From assembly GCA_964569715.1 (NCBI GenBank), contig CAZMUD010000008.1, positions 1-30,610 of the forward strand: DNA of 30,610 bases. The letters are read 5' to 3'. Source of the DNA: CAZMUD01 sp964569715 (GTDB taxonomy: Bacteria; Chloroflexota; Dehalococcoidia; Dehalococcoidales; UBA2162). The stretch's first letter is position 1. Every line of letters begins with the position of its first letter. The notes under the pieces were generated by a model. It had not been told where the DNA came from and searched no databases. It was given only the letters and a program-made list of their open reading frames with translations. The position numbers and the translations under genes were made by a program. Positions 16,170 through 24,352 of the stretch are shown here, piece after piece.

Positions 16170-16331
16170 GAGACTATTTAGAAACCTATCCCCCTAGCCC
16201 CCTTCCCTTACTATTTGTTAAGGGAAGGGGGAGTGTAGGTAAGAGAGAGGCTTCACCCTTCTCTAAAATCTCTTCCCCTTCCCCTTACTAAGGGGAAGGG
16301 GATAAAGGGGATAGGGTTAATGGACAATCTC
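16170..16331. repeat. Hairpin-rich MITE-like element, copy 2
   Basis: About 162 bases between the divergent guaB3 and rsmI genes. Its ends are inverted repeats of about 25 bases: GAGACTATTTAGAAACCTAT on the left, and on the right the complement of GAGATTGTCCATTAACCCTA, both leading into CCCC runs. Internal stems include a C5TTC3TTA-type arm pair with a longer loop near 16199-16232, a decayed central stem and CCCCTTCCCCTTA/TAAGGGGAAGGGG near 16275-16301. There is no coding capacity. The right end is six bases from the rsmI -35 box. Since both neighbours are transcribed away from it, it is not a terminator. The rest of the 16085-16431 gap holds the two promoters. Confidence 0.8.
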
Positions 16332-16336
16332 AAAGG

Positions 16337-16365
16337 TAGACAGGCAATGAAGTGCAGGTTATAAT
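16337..16365 (+). promoter_or_regulatory. rsmI promoter
   Basis: TAGACA (16337-16342) and TATAAT (16360-16365) are exactly 17 bases apart, at five of six and six of six consensus positions. Transcription should begin near 16372. The leader of about 60 bases contains the inverted repeat CACTCAG-TG-CTGAGTG (16392-16407) before the ribosome site. Confidence 0.8.
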
Positions 16366-16431
16366 AGCTAAGGCTTATACGGGAATCTAGTCACTCAGTG
16401 CTGAGTGTAAAATCAGAGGAAGATAAAAGGA

Positions 16432-17247
16432 ATGCCCGCCCTCTATGTTGTGGCTACCCCCATTGGTAATTTGGAGGATATTTCCTTGCGTGCCCTACGC
16501 ACCCTGCGTGAAGTGAAGCTTATTGCTGCTGAAGATACCCGCAAAACGAAACGGCTTCTTACCGCCTACGATATTAAGACACCGATGACAAGTTATCATG
16601 AACACAATAAGTGGACTAAGCTGGACTATATTTTAGGTTACCTTGAAGGAGGGGATGTGGCTCTCGTTTGTAATGCCGGAACGCCGGGTATATCTGACCC
16701 CGGTTATGAACTGATTGTGGCTGCCAGCCAGCGGGGCATACCCGTTGTTCCCATTCCCGGACCTTCCGTTGTTATTACGGCGCTGGCTGTCTCCGGACTA
16801 GCTACAGATAGGTTTACCTACCTGGGCTTTCTGCCCCGTAGGGTTAACAGTCGGCGGCGTCTTCTAGAAACTGCTGTTAATGAATACGGCACTATTGTCG
16901 TCCTGGAATCTCCTCACCGCTTACTGGCAACTTTAAACGATATGCTTCTTATCCTTGGCGATAGAAGGATAGCCGTTGGCCGTGAACTTACCAAGGTCCA
17001 CGAAGAAGTTTTCCGGGGAAGAATAAGCCAAACCATAGAACACTTCACCGAGCCGAGGGGTGAGTTTACCCTGGTCATCGAGGGCAAGAGGGAGAAGAAT
17101 AAGCCGCAATTGACCGAAGATATTGAGAGGCAGTTACAGCAGATGCATCTCTCTGGGGTAACGGCTAAAGAAGCAATAGCCAGAGTAGCCGGAGAAACAG
17201 GTTTATCAAAGAAAGAGCTATATCGGGCTTGGCTCAGGTTTCTTTAA
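16432..17247 (+). CDS. rsmI: 16S rRNA (cytidine-1402-2'-O)-methyltransferase
   Basis: A 271-residue SAM-dependent enzyme of the tetrapyrrole-methylase fold that 2'-O-methylates C1402 in the ribosomal decoding centre. Family signatures are clear: LYVVATPIGNLEDISLRALR at 4-23, AAEDTRKTKRLL at 32-43, NAGTPGISDPGYEL at 81-94 and PIPGPSVVITALAVSGL near 106-122. The C-terminal helical region ends with GLSKKELYRAWL. The length is typical. The ATG at 16432 follows AAAAGGA closely. It is the first gene of a plus-strand run with a zinc-ribbon protein and metG. Confidence 0.96.
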   Translation: MPALYVVATPIGNLEDISLRALRTLREVKLIAAEDTRKTKRLLTAYDIKTPMTSYHEHNKWTKLDYILGYLEGGDVALVCNAGTPGISDPGYELIVAASQRGIPVVPIPGPSVVITALAVSGLATDRFTYLGFLPRRVNSRRRLLETAVNEYGTIVVLESPHRLLATLNDMLLILGDRRIAVGRELTKVHEEVFRGRISQTIEHFTEPRGEFTLVIEGKREKNKPQLTEDIERQLQQMHLSGVTAKEAIARVAGETGLSKKELYRAWLRFL

Positions 17248-17295
17248 GGTTTTGGGCATAAAAAGATTCAATTAAAGCTTGGGAGGAGATAATAG

Positions 17296-17508
17296 ATGCA
17301 CCGAGGGTGTATATCTTTAGGGGAAACCCAGTGTGATGAGTGTCAACGAATTATACCACATTCCGAGCGCTATTTAGCTATTGATGAAAAGGAGGGCGGC
17401 ATAGAAAAAGGTAAGACAGTGTACTACTGTGCTGAATGTGCCTTGCAGAAGGGTTACGCCTACTACAAAGAAGAGAAAGACGGAAGGATACTGACCTTCT
17501 TACCCTAA
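17296..17508 (+). CDS. Small zinc-ribbon protein
   Basis: A 70-residue protein with two CxxC pairs, Cys13/Cys16 (CDEC) and Cys45/Cys48 (CAEC), spaced as in a treble-clef or zinc-ribbon metal site. The family is not recognised. The ATG at 17296 is preceded by GGGAGGAG at a good distance. It is 48 bases after rsmI and 48 bases before metG, so it is probably co-transcribed with translation genes. A role in translation or RNA binding is possible but unsupported beyond the context. Confidence 0.75.
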   Translation: MHRGCISLGETQCDECQRIIPHSERYLAIDEKEGGIEKGKTVYYCAECALQKGYAYYKEEKDGRILTFLP

Positions 17509-17556
17509 ATATTAGCCTCAGCAATCTGGTTGTGATAAAGTATCAGGAAACATATT

Positions 17557-19227
17557 ATGAGTGAGAGAATTTTTATTGCCGTAGCATGGCCTTATGCTGA
17601 TGGACCACTGCATCTGGGGCATATTGCCGGGGCATATCTGCCGGCTGACATATTTGTCCGCTACCACCGCACCAAGGGGAACGAGGTATTGATGGTATCA
17701 GGTTCAGACCAGCATGGCACACCGATAACAATCAAGGCTGAGCAAGAGGGGAAGAAGCCCAGCGAAATAGTAGCCCAGTATCATCAACAGTTCCTTGAGT
17801 CGTGGCAGGAGTTGGGTATTTCCTTTGATTTATTCACCACTACCAGCACCGCCAACCATGCTGAGGTAGCCTGTGACATCTTCCTCACCCTGCTTGATAG
17901 AGGCTATATTTATAAATCTACCGTATCACAGCCCTTTTGTCCTCAGTGCCAGCGTTTCCTGCCCGACCGCTATATTGAGGGCACCTGCCCATACTGCTAT
18001 TCTTCCGGAGCTCGAGGCGACCAGTGTGATGAGTGTGGAAAGCCGCTAAATGCCATTGAGCTGACCAACCCTCGTTGTCGCCAGTGTGGAACAACCCCCC
18101 AGTTTAAGGATTCGGAGCACTTTTTCCTTAAACTTACTGCCTTTGAGGATAGGCTTTTGGATTGGGTGAGACAGCAGAGCCACTGGAGACAGAATGTCCT
18201 TAACTTTACCCTGCGCTATCTGGAGGGAGGGCTGAAGGATAGAGCCATTACACGCGATATAGACTGGGGGGTGCCTTTGCCCCTGGAGGGCTTTGAGGGC
18301 AAGTGCCTCTATGTCTGGTTTGAGGCAGTCATCGGTTACCTCTCAGCGGCTAAGGAGTGGGCTAAGTCTAAGGGGGATGAGGAGAAGTGGCGCTCTTTCT
18401 GGCAGGGAGAGGTAAAGAGCTATTATTTCATCGGTAAGGATAATATTCTCTTTCACACCATTATCTGGCCAGCGATGTTGATGGGCTATGGTGACCTCAA
18501 TCTTCCCTATGATGTGCCGGCTAATGAGTTCTTAACTATTGAGGGCAGGAAACTTTCTACCAGTCGCCATTGGGCGGTCTGGCTACCTGATTATCTTTCG
18601 CGGTATGACCCTGACCCGCTGCGTTACCTATTGTCCATAAACATGCCAGAAACAGGGGACACCGATTTTTCATGGCACGAGTTCTTTCGCCGTAACAATG
18701 ATGAGCTGGTGGCTACCTATGGAAACCTGGTTCACCGGGTGCTCACCTTTATCTATCGTAACTTCGATGGCTGTGTGCCGCAGGCTGGTGGATTTGATAG
18801 CCACAGTCAGGCTTTACTCAATAGAGCTGAGGATACCTTTAATATAATGGATGGGCTTCTTTACCGCTGCGAATTTAAGCAAGCAATAAGGTCAGCTATG
18901 TCCCTGGCTCAGGAGACAAACCGCTACCTGGATGAAAAATCTCCCTGGAAAGTAATTAAAGAGGACCGGCAGGCTGCCGCCACCTCTCTGTATGTGGCTC
19001 TTTGCGTAATTTCCTGCCTGAGAACGATGCTTTATCCCTTTCTACCCTTTAGCTCTCAGAAGCTGCACGAGCTTCTTGGTTTTCAAGGCAGTGTGGAAGC
19101 TGATGGCTGGCAGCCACATTTTCCACCAGCGAGGCAGAAGCTACTTACCCCCCAGCCCCTATTTGTCAAACTGGATGAAGAATTAGCCGAGGAAGAGACC
19201 AGTCGGCTGGGGCATGTCCATTATTAG
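17557..19227 (+). CDS. metG: Methionyl-tRNA synthetase
   Basis: A 556-residue class I synthetase that charges initiator and elongator tRNA-Met. The HIGH motif is HLGH at 19-22. The connective domain has four Cys pairs (128/131, 144/147, 157/160, 174/177), the two-knuckle zinc form. The KMSKS position reads KLSTS at 332-336, so the second Lys is Thr; this variant is known in some MetRS lineages. The anticodon-binding helical domain fills about 375-540. There is no C-terminal EMAP-like tRNA-binding domain, making it a short form. The ATG at 17557 has only a weak AGGA site. It is followed 28 bases later by a polyprenyl synthase. Confidence 0.95.
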   Translation: MSERIFIAVAWPYADGPLHLGHIAGAYLPADIFVRYHRTKGNEVLMVSGSDQHGTPITIKAEQEGKKPSEIVAQYHQQFLESWQELGISFDLFTTTSTANHAEVACDIFLTLLDRGYIYKSTVSQPFCPQCQRFLPDRYIEGTCPYCYSSGARGDQCDECGKPLNAIELTNPRCRQCGTTPQFKDSEHFFLKLTAFEDRLLDWVRQQSHWRQNVLNFTLRYLEGGLKDRAITRDIDWGVPLPLEGFEGKCLYVWFEAVIGYLSAAKEWAKSKGDEEKWRSFWQGEVKSYYFIGKDNILFHTIIWPAMLMGYGDLNLPYDVPANEFLTIEGRKLSTSRHWAVWLPDYLSRYDPDPLRYLLSINMPETGDTDFSWHEFFRRNNDELVATYGNLVHRVLTFIYRNFDGCVPQAGGFDSHSQALLNRAEDTFNIMDGLLYRCEFKQAIRSAMSLAQETNRYLDEKSPWKVIKEDRQAAATSLYVALCVISCLRTMLYPFLPFSSQKLHELLGFQGSVEADGWQPHFPPARQKLLTPQPLFVKLDEELAEEETSRLGHVHY

Positions 19228-19255
19228 TAGATTCACACATTTATAAGGGGGAATC

Positions 19256-20221
19256 TTGGAGCTAGGCACAATTTATGAACCCATCCAGAAAGAACTGGAC
19301 AAGGTGGAAGATATGCTGAGGTTGGTGAACAAGGTTGATTCTCCCTACCTGTCCACGCTGTTAGACCATAGCCTGCAGAGTAATGGCAAGAGGATTCGCC
19401 CAGCGCTTACTCTACTATCAGGCAAGTTTTATGACTACAACCTTGATTACCTTCTGCCGATGGCTGCGGCTGTTGAGCTTATGCACACGGCTACCCTGGT
19501 TCATGATGATGCTATTGATAACTCTCTAGTTCGACGGAGTAGGCCAACGATTAATAAATTGTGGGGTGAGGAGAAAGCAGTGCTCCTTGGCGACTACCTG
19601 TTTGCCGAGGCGGGAGTATTTACCGCTAGCACCAAAAATCTGCGAGCCATAAAGCACTTCTCCGATACCCTTAAGACCATCTCCAGCGGAGAGTTAAACC
19701 AGGCTTTTAATGCTTTTAATCTGGAGCAAAGCCGCCTGCAATATTTACAACGGGTTGCCAAGAAAACAGCCGCCCTGTTCTCCTTGGCTACAGAGTCAGG
19801 GGCCGTCTTGAGTCAGGCTCCAGAAGAATCTATCCAGATTCTAATAGAGTATGGCCATAACCTTGGCATCGCCTTTCAAATCGTGGACGATATTCTGGAT
19901 TTTATTGGCAGTGAAGAGGAACTGGGCAAGCCCATAGGCTCCGATTTGGCTCAGGGCACCCTCACCCTGCCGGCAATACTTATTTTGGAGTATTATCCCG
20001 AGGAGAACCCAGTAAAAAGATTATTTAGCAGCCGAGATGAGCAGGATAATATAAAGCTGGCGATAGAATTGGTTCGTAACTCGCCAATTACTCAAGAATG
20101 CTACCAAGTTGCCTCAGATTACTGTGCCAAGGCCTGCCATAATCTGAAACTATTGCCAGATAATGTCAGTCGCCAGTCATTAATAGAACTGGCAGACTAT
20201 ATTATCAACCGGAAGAGATAG
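19256..20221 (+). CDS. Trans-polyprenyl diphosphate synthase
   Basis: A 321-residue prenyltransferase that extends allylic diphosphates with isopentenyl diphosphate, probably making the long side chain of a quinone or a related lipid. The first Asp-rich motif is DDAID at 84-88 (LVHDDAIDNSLVRRSRP) and the second DDILD at 211-215 (FQIVDDILDFIG). The KRIRPAL segment (45-51) binds the diphosphate. The residues before the first DDxxD (AATLV-like, from HTATLVH) suggest a medium to long product, but chain length cannot be fixed. The start is TTG at 19256, supported by AGGGGG five bases before. It is co-directional with metG. Its stop abuts that of moaE with no base between. Confidence 0.92.
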   Translation: MELGTIYEPIQKELDKVEDMLRLVNKVDSPYLSTLLDHSLQSNGKRIRPALTLLSGKFYDYNLDYLLPMAAAVELMHTATLVHDDAIDNSLVRRSRPTINKLWGEEKAVLLGDYLFAEAGVFTASTKNLRAIKHFSDTLKTISSGELNQAFNAFNLEQSRLQYLQRVAKKTAALFSLATESGAVLSQAPEESIQILIEYGHNLGIAFQIVDDILDFIGSEEELGKPIGSDLAQGTLTLPAILILEYYPEENPVKRLFSSRDEQDNIKLAIELVRNSPITQECYQVASDYCAKACHNLKLLPDNVSRQSLIELADYIINRKR

Positions 20222-20626
20222 TTATTCCCCCTCAACCCAAATGCTGCCATCCTGGTAGGTTTCCGTTTTGTGGGTAGGCATTATTTGCTTGAACCGGTCA
20301 ATAGCATACTGGCAAGCAGCAATCCCTTCCTGACGGTGGGCAGAAGCTACGGCAATGACCAGATTAATATCCCCCACTTTAAGTTTGCCTGTTCTATGAT
20401 ATATGGCTATATTATTCAGTTGCCACTTCTGTCTTACTTCACTGGCTATCTCCCGTAACCTACTTTCGGCCGTTCCTTTAGGGTCCTTATATTCTACTGA
20501 AACAACCTGCTTGCCTCGGGAATATTCACGAATCAACCCGATATAGGCAACCACACAACCGCTACTATCAGTTTTAACCTTATCAACCACAAGTTCAGGG
20601 GAGATAGGTTCATCTGTAATCATCAT
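20222..20626 (-). CDS. moaE: Molybdopterin synthase catalytic subunit
   Basis: A 134-residue protein of the MoaE family, which transfers sulfur from MoaD thiocarboxylate to precursor Z to make molybdopterin. Seen are the N-terminal GCVVAYIGLIRE (family GAVVTFVGTVR), HRTGKLKVGDINLVIAVASA and the C-terminal MPTHKTETYQDGSIW with the expected catalytic Lys120. The ATG at 20626 follows AAGGTGG; a second ATG is next to it. The length is close to normal. No moaD, moaA or moaC is nearby, so this is a lone cofactor gene here. It is convergent with the polyprenyl synthase, stop against stop. Confidence 0.93.
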   Translation of the reverse strand: MMITDEPISPELVVDKVKTDSSGCVVAYIGLIREYSRGKQVVSVEYKDPKGTAESRLREIASEVRQKWQLNNIAIYHRTGKLKVGDINLVIAVASAHRQEGIAACQYAIDRFKQIMPTHKTETYQDGSIWVEGE

Positions 20627-20727
20627 CCCAATACCACCTTCTGATTATCATTTAAGCGGTGGGCTCTCCGGTGAGGAGTTTAAGGGAGCTTTCTTAGCTC
20701 TGGATGTTTAGATAGCCTGATACAGCC

Positions 20728-22665
20728 CTAGTCAGATGTAGCTGGGGTTTGTTTCGGAAGTAGCTGGGGTATGGCCGGAGCTCTTTTAGGCGCACGCCTG
20801 GATACCGGCTTGGGTTCAACTATGGGTTCTACTGGTACAGGAGTAGTTGTGGTCGTGACTTCCGCCGTAGGTTCGGGAGCAGTTTCCTCAAATAGTGCTT
20901 CCAGCTCTTCACCCTCTAGAGTTTCCTGAGCAATAAGTTTTTCAGCAATCTGGATTAGTCTCGGCTTATTCCTGGTTAGAACCCTTCTGGCTACTCTATG
21001 AGCACTCCGGATAATCTTGTTGATTTCTTCATCAATTGAGTCGGCTGTCTTGTCACCGTAGTCCTTTTGCTCAGAGATTTCACGCCCAAGGAAGACCAGT
21101 TCTTGCTTGTCGCCGAAGGTTCGTGGTCCCAGTTTATCACTCATCCCAAAGCTGGTCACCATCGCACGAGCCACCTTCGTAGCTCTTTCAATATCATTTT
21201 GAGCCCCGGTAGTCATCTCCTTAAAGATTAGCTTCTCAGCAGTATACCCGCCGAGGAGAGTAGCTAGCATATCCTTGAACTGAGCGCGTGTCATGAGATA
21301 TCGGTCTTCGATGGGCAATTGGCTAGTGTGACCGAGAGACATACCACGAGCCACTATAGAGATTTTGTGCACTGGGTCAGCATTGGGCAGCGTCTTGGCA
21401 ACAAGAGCATGTCCGGCCTCGTGATAAGCGGTAATCTCCTTGTCCTTGGGGCTAATTCTCCGGCTCTTTCTCTCCGGACCAGCAATCACCCGGTCTATAG
21501 ACTCCTCAAATTCCTTCACCCCAATAGCTTTTTTGCCCCGCCTGGCAGCTAAAATAGCCGCCTCATTCATCAGGTTGGCTAGGTCAGCACCGCTGAAACC
21601 GACCGTCTGCTTAGCCAGCACCCCTAAATCGACCGACTTCTCCAGCGGCTTACCTTTAGAATGCACCTTAAGGATTGCAGTTCGACCAGTAATATCTGGG
21701 CGGTCGAGGACTACCCGCCGGTCAAAGCGGCCAGGGCGAAGTAAAGCCGGGTCAAGTATGTCAGGTCGGTTGGTAGCCGCCAGAACAATCACGCTGGTAT
21801 TGGTATCAAAGCCGTCCATCTCGGTCAGAATCTGGTTCAGGGTTTGCTCCCTCTCATCATGACTGCCGCCTAGTCCGGCGCCACGCTGGCGACCTACAGC
21901 ATCAATCTCATCAACGAAGACGATGCATGGGGTATTACGTTTAGCCTGGTCAAAGAGGTCACGCACCCTGGAGGCACCAACGCCGACAAACATCTCGACA
22001 AATTCACTGCCGCTGATGGAATAGAAAGGCACCCCGGCTTCACCAGCTATTGCCCGAGCCAGCAACGTCTTTCCAGTGCCTGGTGGACCGATTAGCAATA
22101 CCCCTCTTGGTATACGTGCTCCTAGGCTTTGAAACTTCTCCCGCGACTTGAGAAATTCTACTACCTCATACAGCTCCTGCTTGGCTTCGTCTACGCCAGC
22201 CACATCATCAAAGGTTACCGTAGGTTGGTCCGGCGGGGCGAGCCGGGCTCGGCTGCGACCAAAACCGAGAGCCTGGTTATTAGCCCCCCGGGCACGAAAG
22301 AACACAAAGAAGAGCAAACCACCAAACAAAAGAAGAGGTAAGAAGCCAATCAGCATGTTCCCCCAGTTAATACTGCCCGGTTTGATCTCAACTTCCTTCC
22401 CTTCAAGATTGAGCCCTGTAATTTCAAATATGCTGCCCTCGCCCTTAAAGCTCTTTAACTCTATGCCCTCAGTAGTGGTAATGCTTAACCACTCACCCTC
22501 CACCACAATCTTCTCTATCGTATTACCTTGTGACATGGTTATCACTTCACTTAAGGGAACCTCAGTCGGCTTTTGCGGCGCCGAGAGGAGAATGGTGGCC
22601 AGGGCTACTCCGACAACCAAAATAACTATATATATCAAGCTGCTACGTTTCAAACTTGGTGCCAT
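20728..22665 (-). CDS. ftsH: ATP-dependent zinc metalloprotease FtsH
   Basis: A 645-residue membrane AAA protease that unfolds and degrades membrane and short-lived cytosolic proteins as a hexamer. Two membrane helices at about 10-28 and 103-124 flank a short extracytoplasmic domain. The AAA module has Walker A GPPGTGKT (193-200), Walker B IVFVDEIDA (248-256) and the second region of homology ATNRPDILDPALLRPGRFDR (297-316). The zinc site is HEAGH (415-419). The tail after about 595 is rich in Pro, Thr and Val and is probably disordered. The ATG at 22665 follows GAGGTG. It has its own extended -10 promoter at 22708-22736. Confidence 0.97.
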   Translation of the reverse strand: MAPSLKRSSLIYIVILVVGVALATILLSAPQKPTEVPLSEVITMSQGNTIEKIVVEGEWLSITTTEGIELKSFKGEGSIFEITGLNLEGKEVEIKPGSINWGNMLIGFLPLLLFGGLLFFVFFRARGANNQALGFGRSRARLAPPDQPTVTFDDVAGVDEAKQELYEVVEFLKSREKFQSLGARIPRGVLLIGPPGTGKTLLARAIAGEAGVPFYSISGSEFVEMFVGVGASRVRDLFDQAKRNTPCIVFVDEIDAVGRQRGAGLGGSHDEREQTLNQILTEMDGFDTNTSVIVLAATNRPDILDPALLRPGRFDRRVVLDRPDITGRTAILKVHSKGKPLEKSVDLGVLAKQTVGFSGADLANLMNEAAILAARRGKKAIGVKEFEESIDRVIAGPERKSRRISPKDKEITAYHEAGHALVAKTLPNADPVHKISIVARGMSLGHTSQLPIEDRYLMTRAQFKDMLATLLGGYTAEKLIFKEMTTGAQNDIERATKVARAMVTSFGMSDKLGPRTFGDKQELVFLGREISEQKDYGDKTADSIDEEINKIIRSAHRVARRVLTRNKPRLIQIAEKLIAQETLEGEELEALFEETAPEPTAEVTTTTTPVPVEPIVEPKPVSRRAPKRAPAIPQLLPKQTPATSD

Positions 22666-22707
22666 TTTTCACCTCGGAAGAGTTAGTTCTCAACTCAACC
22701 TACTTGT

Positions 22708-22736
22708 ATTATACCAGAAATAAAGTGCATAGTGAA
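22708..22736 (-). promoter_or_regulatory. ftsH promoter
   Basis: On the minus strand TTCACT (22731-22736) and a perfect TATAAT (22708-22713) are 17 bases apart, with TGG before the -10 box (extended -10). The start would be near 22701, giving a leader of about 36 bases. Confidence 0.7.
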
Positions 22737-22759
22737 ATTAAGAAATTTTCATATTACCA

Positions 22760-23599
22760 TTAGCCAGCTTCCACCAGGGTATTATAAGTTTCTTGCAGAA
22801 GCAGGGCATCATCTTCCAGGTTTGGACTTTCGCAGATTACCAGACCCTTAACCTCATAATCCCTTAACGCCTTGAGGAATTCAGCATACTGTAAATCTGA
22901 CTCTTTCAAGTTTAAATGTTTTATTTCTCCCTTACCCCCGTAGCGGATACCGGCAAGGTGAATATGCATATCATCCAGGGCGGCTCTGCCCAATCGCCCT
23001 TTAACCTGTAGCAGAATAGAAGCGAATTCCTGATAAGAGTTGAAAACTCCAGTCCGGGCATGCCAGTGAGCAAAGTCCAGGCAGGGAGCCAGTCCTTCCA
23101 ATTCAGTGCACAGGTTAAGTATTTCCTCTACTGTGCCAAACTGACTTTGTTTACCCATAACCTCTGGCCTAATCCATACCCGATTATTTTCCCGCCTAAG
23201 CTGGTTTAGGGTTTCTTTCAGGTATTTCTTTATTGTGTTATAGGCTTTTTCCGGTGGGTCACCAAGATAAAAAGCAGTATGGAAAACAACGCTTTGCGCC
23301 CCACATAAAGAAGCAATGCGAGCTGCCTGAAGCAACCTATCCTGGCTAGCCCTTATCTTCTCCGGCTCACGGGCATTAAAGTTTATAAAGTAAGGGGCGT
23401 GAGCTGACAGCCTTATGCCTTCTCTTGCAGCTACCTCAGCAACCCGTCTGGCAGTTGGCTCACTCATTCTTACTCCCCGGACAAATTCTATCTCCATGCA
23501 GCCCAGCCCAAGCTCAGCAATGCGCTCAATTCCATCTATAGTAGATGGTGTTTTAGCGCTATGTGGTGTGCCAGCAGTTCCAAAAAGAAGCTCCGCCAT
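22760..23599 (-). CDS. Endonuclease IV-like / AP endonuclease family 2 barrel protein
   Basis: A 279-residue TIM-barrel protein of the xylose-isomerase-like / endonuclease IV superfamily. Likely metal ligands compare well with E. coli Nfo: His67 (SAHAPYFIN), His107 (FHTAFYLG), Glu146 (RPEVMGK), Asp175 and His178 (LDFAHWHAR), His212 or His214 (MHIHLAG) and Glu257 (CESPN). The Nfo segment DRHxNxG is altered to EIKHLN with His228, so one Asp ligand seems absent. The ATG at 23599 has a modest GGAAG site. It precedes ftsH on the same strand but ftsH has its own promoter. DNA repair at abasic sites is likely; a sugar isomerase cannot be excluded. Confidence 0.8.
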   Translation of the reverse strand: MAELLFGTAGTPHSAKTPSTIDGIERIAELGLGCMEIEFVRGVRMSEPTARRVAEVAAREGIRLSAHAPYFINFNAREPEKIRASQDRLLQAARIASLCGAQSVVFHTAFYLGDPPEKAYNTIKKYLKETLNQLRRENNRVWIRPEVMGKQSQFGTVEEILNLCTELEGLAPCLDFAHWHARTGVFNSYQEFASILLQVKGRLGRAALDDMHIHLAGIRYGGKGEIKHLNLKESDLQYAEFLKALRDYEVKGLVICESPNLEDDALLLQETYNTLVEAG

Positions 23600-23725
23600 T
23601 TACTTCCATCCCCTAACTTTTGGCAGTTAAAGACTGCTCACTATAGTTTTACACTGTTGCCCCTGGACTGCAAGTCCGAAAAAGGGTGTAGAGTTCAAAA
23701 CTACCATCTTCCCCTCAACATAACC

Positions 23726-23754
23726 TTGACAAAGCCACCAAGTGACACTATAGT
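23726..23754 (+). promoter_or_regulatory. marR-MATE promoter
   Basis: A perfect TTGACA (23726-23731) and TATAGT (23749-23754) are 17 bases apart, which makes this the best consensus promoter in the window together with that of rsmI. The start would be near 23761, inside the palindrome at 23749-23777. Confidence 0.8.
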
Positions 23755-23777
23755 AGTTCATAAAGTAAACTATTATA
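23749..23777. promoter_or_regulatory. Probable MarR operator palindrome
   Basis: Arms TATAGTAGTT (23749-23758) and AACTATTATA (23768-23777) are inverted repeats with one mismatch, separated by nine bases. The site covers the -10 box and the expected transcription start, which is where a MarR protein would repress its own operon. The marR ATG is 54 bases downstream. The rest of 23600-23830 shows nothing that I can name. Confidence 0.65.
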
Positions 23778-23830
23778 ATATATAATTATTTATCTTGTGA
23801 AGTGACCCTACAAGAAGGAGGAGTTTGAAT

Positions 23831-24286
23831 ATGAAAGATAATGTCCCAGACCGTGTTGCGGAAGATCTATTCTCTACTCTGCCTCTTATTGGTAGAAGCA
23901 TCCGTAGAAAACTGCTCAAAACAGCACTCACAAGTATCCATGAAGCTCTTACGCCGCATCATCTTGAGATTATGAAGCTACTGGGGGAAGCAGGAACGCT
24001 CCATGTTGCCGAAATTGGAGAGAGATTACAGATAGCGAGACCACAAATGACTCGTCTGATAGATAAGCTGGTCGATTTGGATATAGTCGAGAGGCAGACA
24101 AGTACAGCAGACAGAAGAACGATTAATATTGCGCTCACTGATAAAGGTAAAACTATTTCTAAAGAGCATGATAGCCATATTAGGAACGCTATTAGGAAAA
24201 CACTCTCCTGCCTCACAGGTGAAGAACTAGAAGATTTATCGGCTTCGCTGAGAAAGCTACGGGACATATTCTCAAAATTGCAGTAG
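23831..24286 (+). CDS. MarR-family transcriptional regulator
   Basis: A 151-residue winged-helix repressor. The DNA-binding core is at about 38-105: LEIMKLLGEAGTLHVAEIGE, then RPQMTRLIDKLVDLDIVERQ and the wing TADRRTINIALTDKG. Helices at both ends would form the dimer. I set the start at the ATG at 23831, seven bases after GGAGGAG; an in-frame TTG two codons earlier is too close to that site. It is followed by a MATE exporter 66 bases on, a classic drug-responsive pair, and an operator-like palindrome overlaps its promoter. GATC sites, nearly absent elsewhere in the window, occur here and in the exporter, hinting at transfer. Confidence 0.93.
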   Translation: MKDNVPDRVAEDLFSTLPLIGRSIRRKLLKTALTSIHEALTPHHLEIMKLLGEAGTLHVAEIGERLQIARPQMTRLIDKLVDLDIVERQTSTADRRTINIALTDKGKTISKEHDSHIRNAIRKTLSCLTGEELEDLSASLRKLRDIFSKLQ

Positions 24287-24352
24287 CAAAATCTCTTGCC
24301 AACTTGATTTCAATGAAATGCAGTATAGCTGTAGAGAGAGGTAAACAACTAC

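Noticed and set aside
16392..16407. Inverted repeat CACTCAG-TG-CTGAGTG as operator or attenuator of rsmI
   Set aside because: The stem is only seven bases with a two-base gap, which cannot form a stable RNA loop without opening pairs. No partner regulator is suggested.
17557..19227. Inactive MetRS because KMSKS reads KLSTS
   Set aside because: Related MetRS lineages carry the same type of change, and every other signature is intact.
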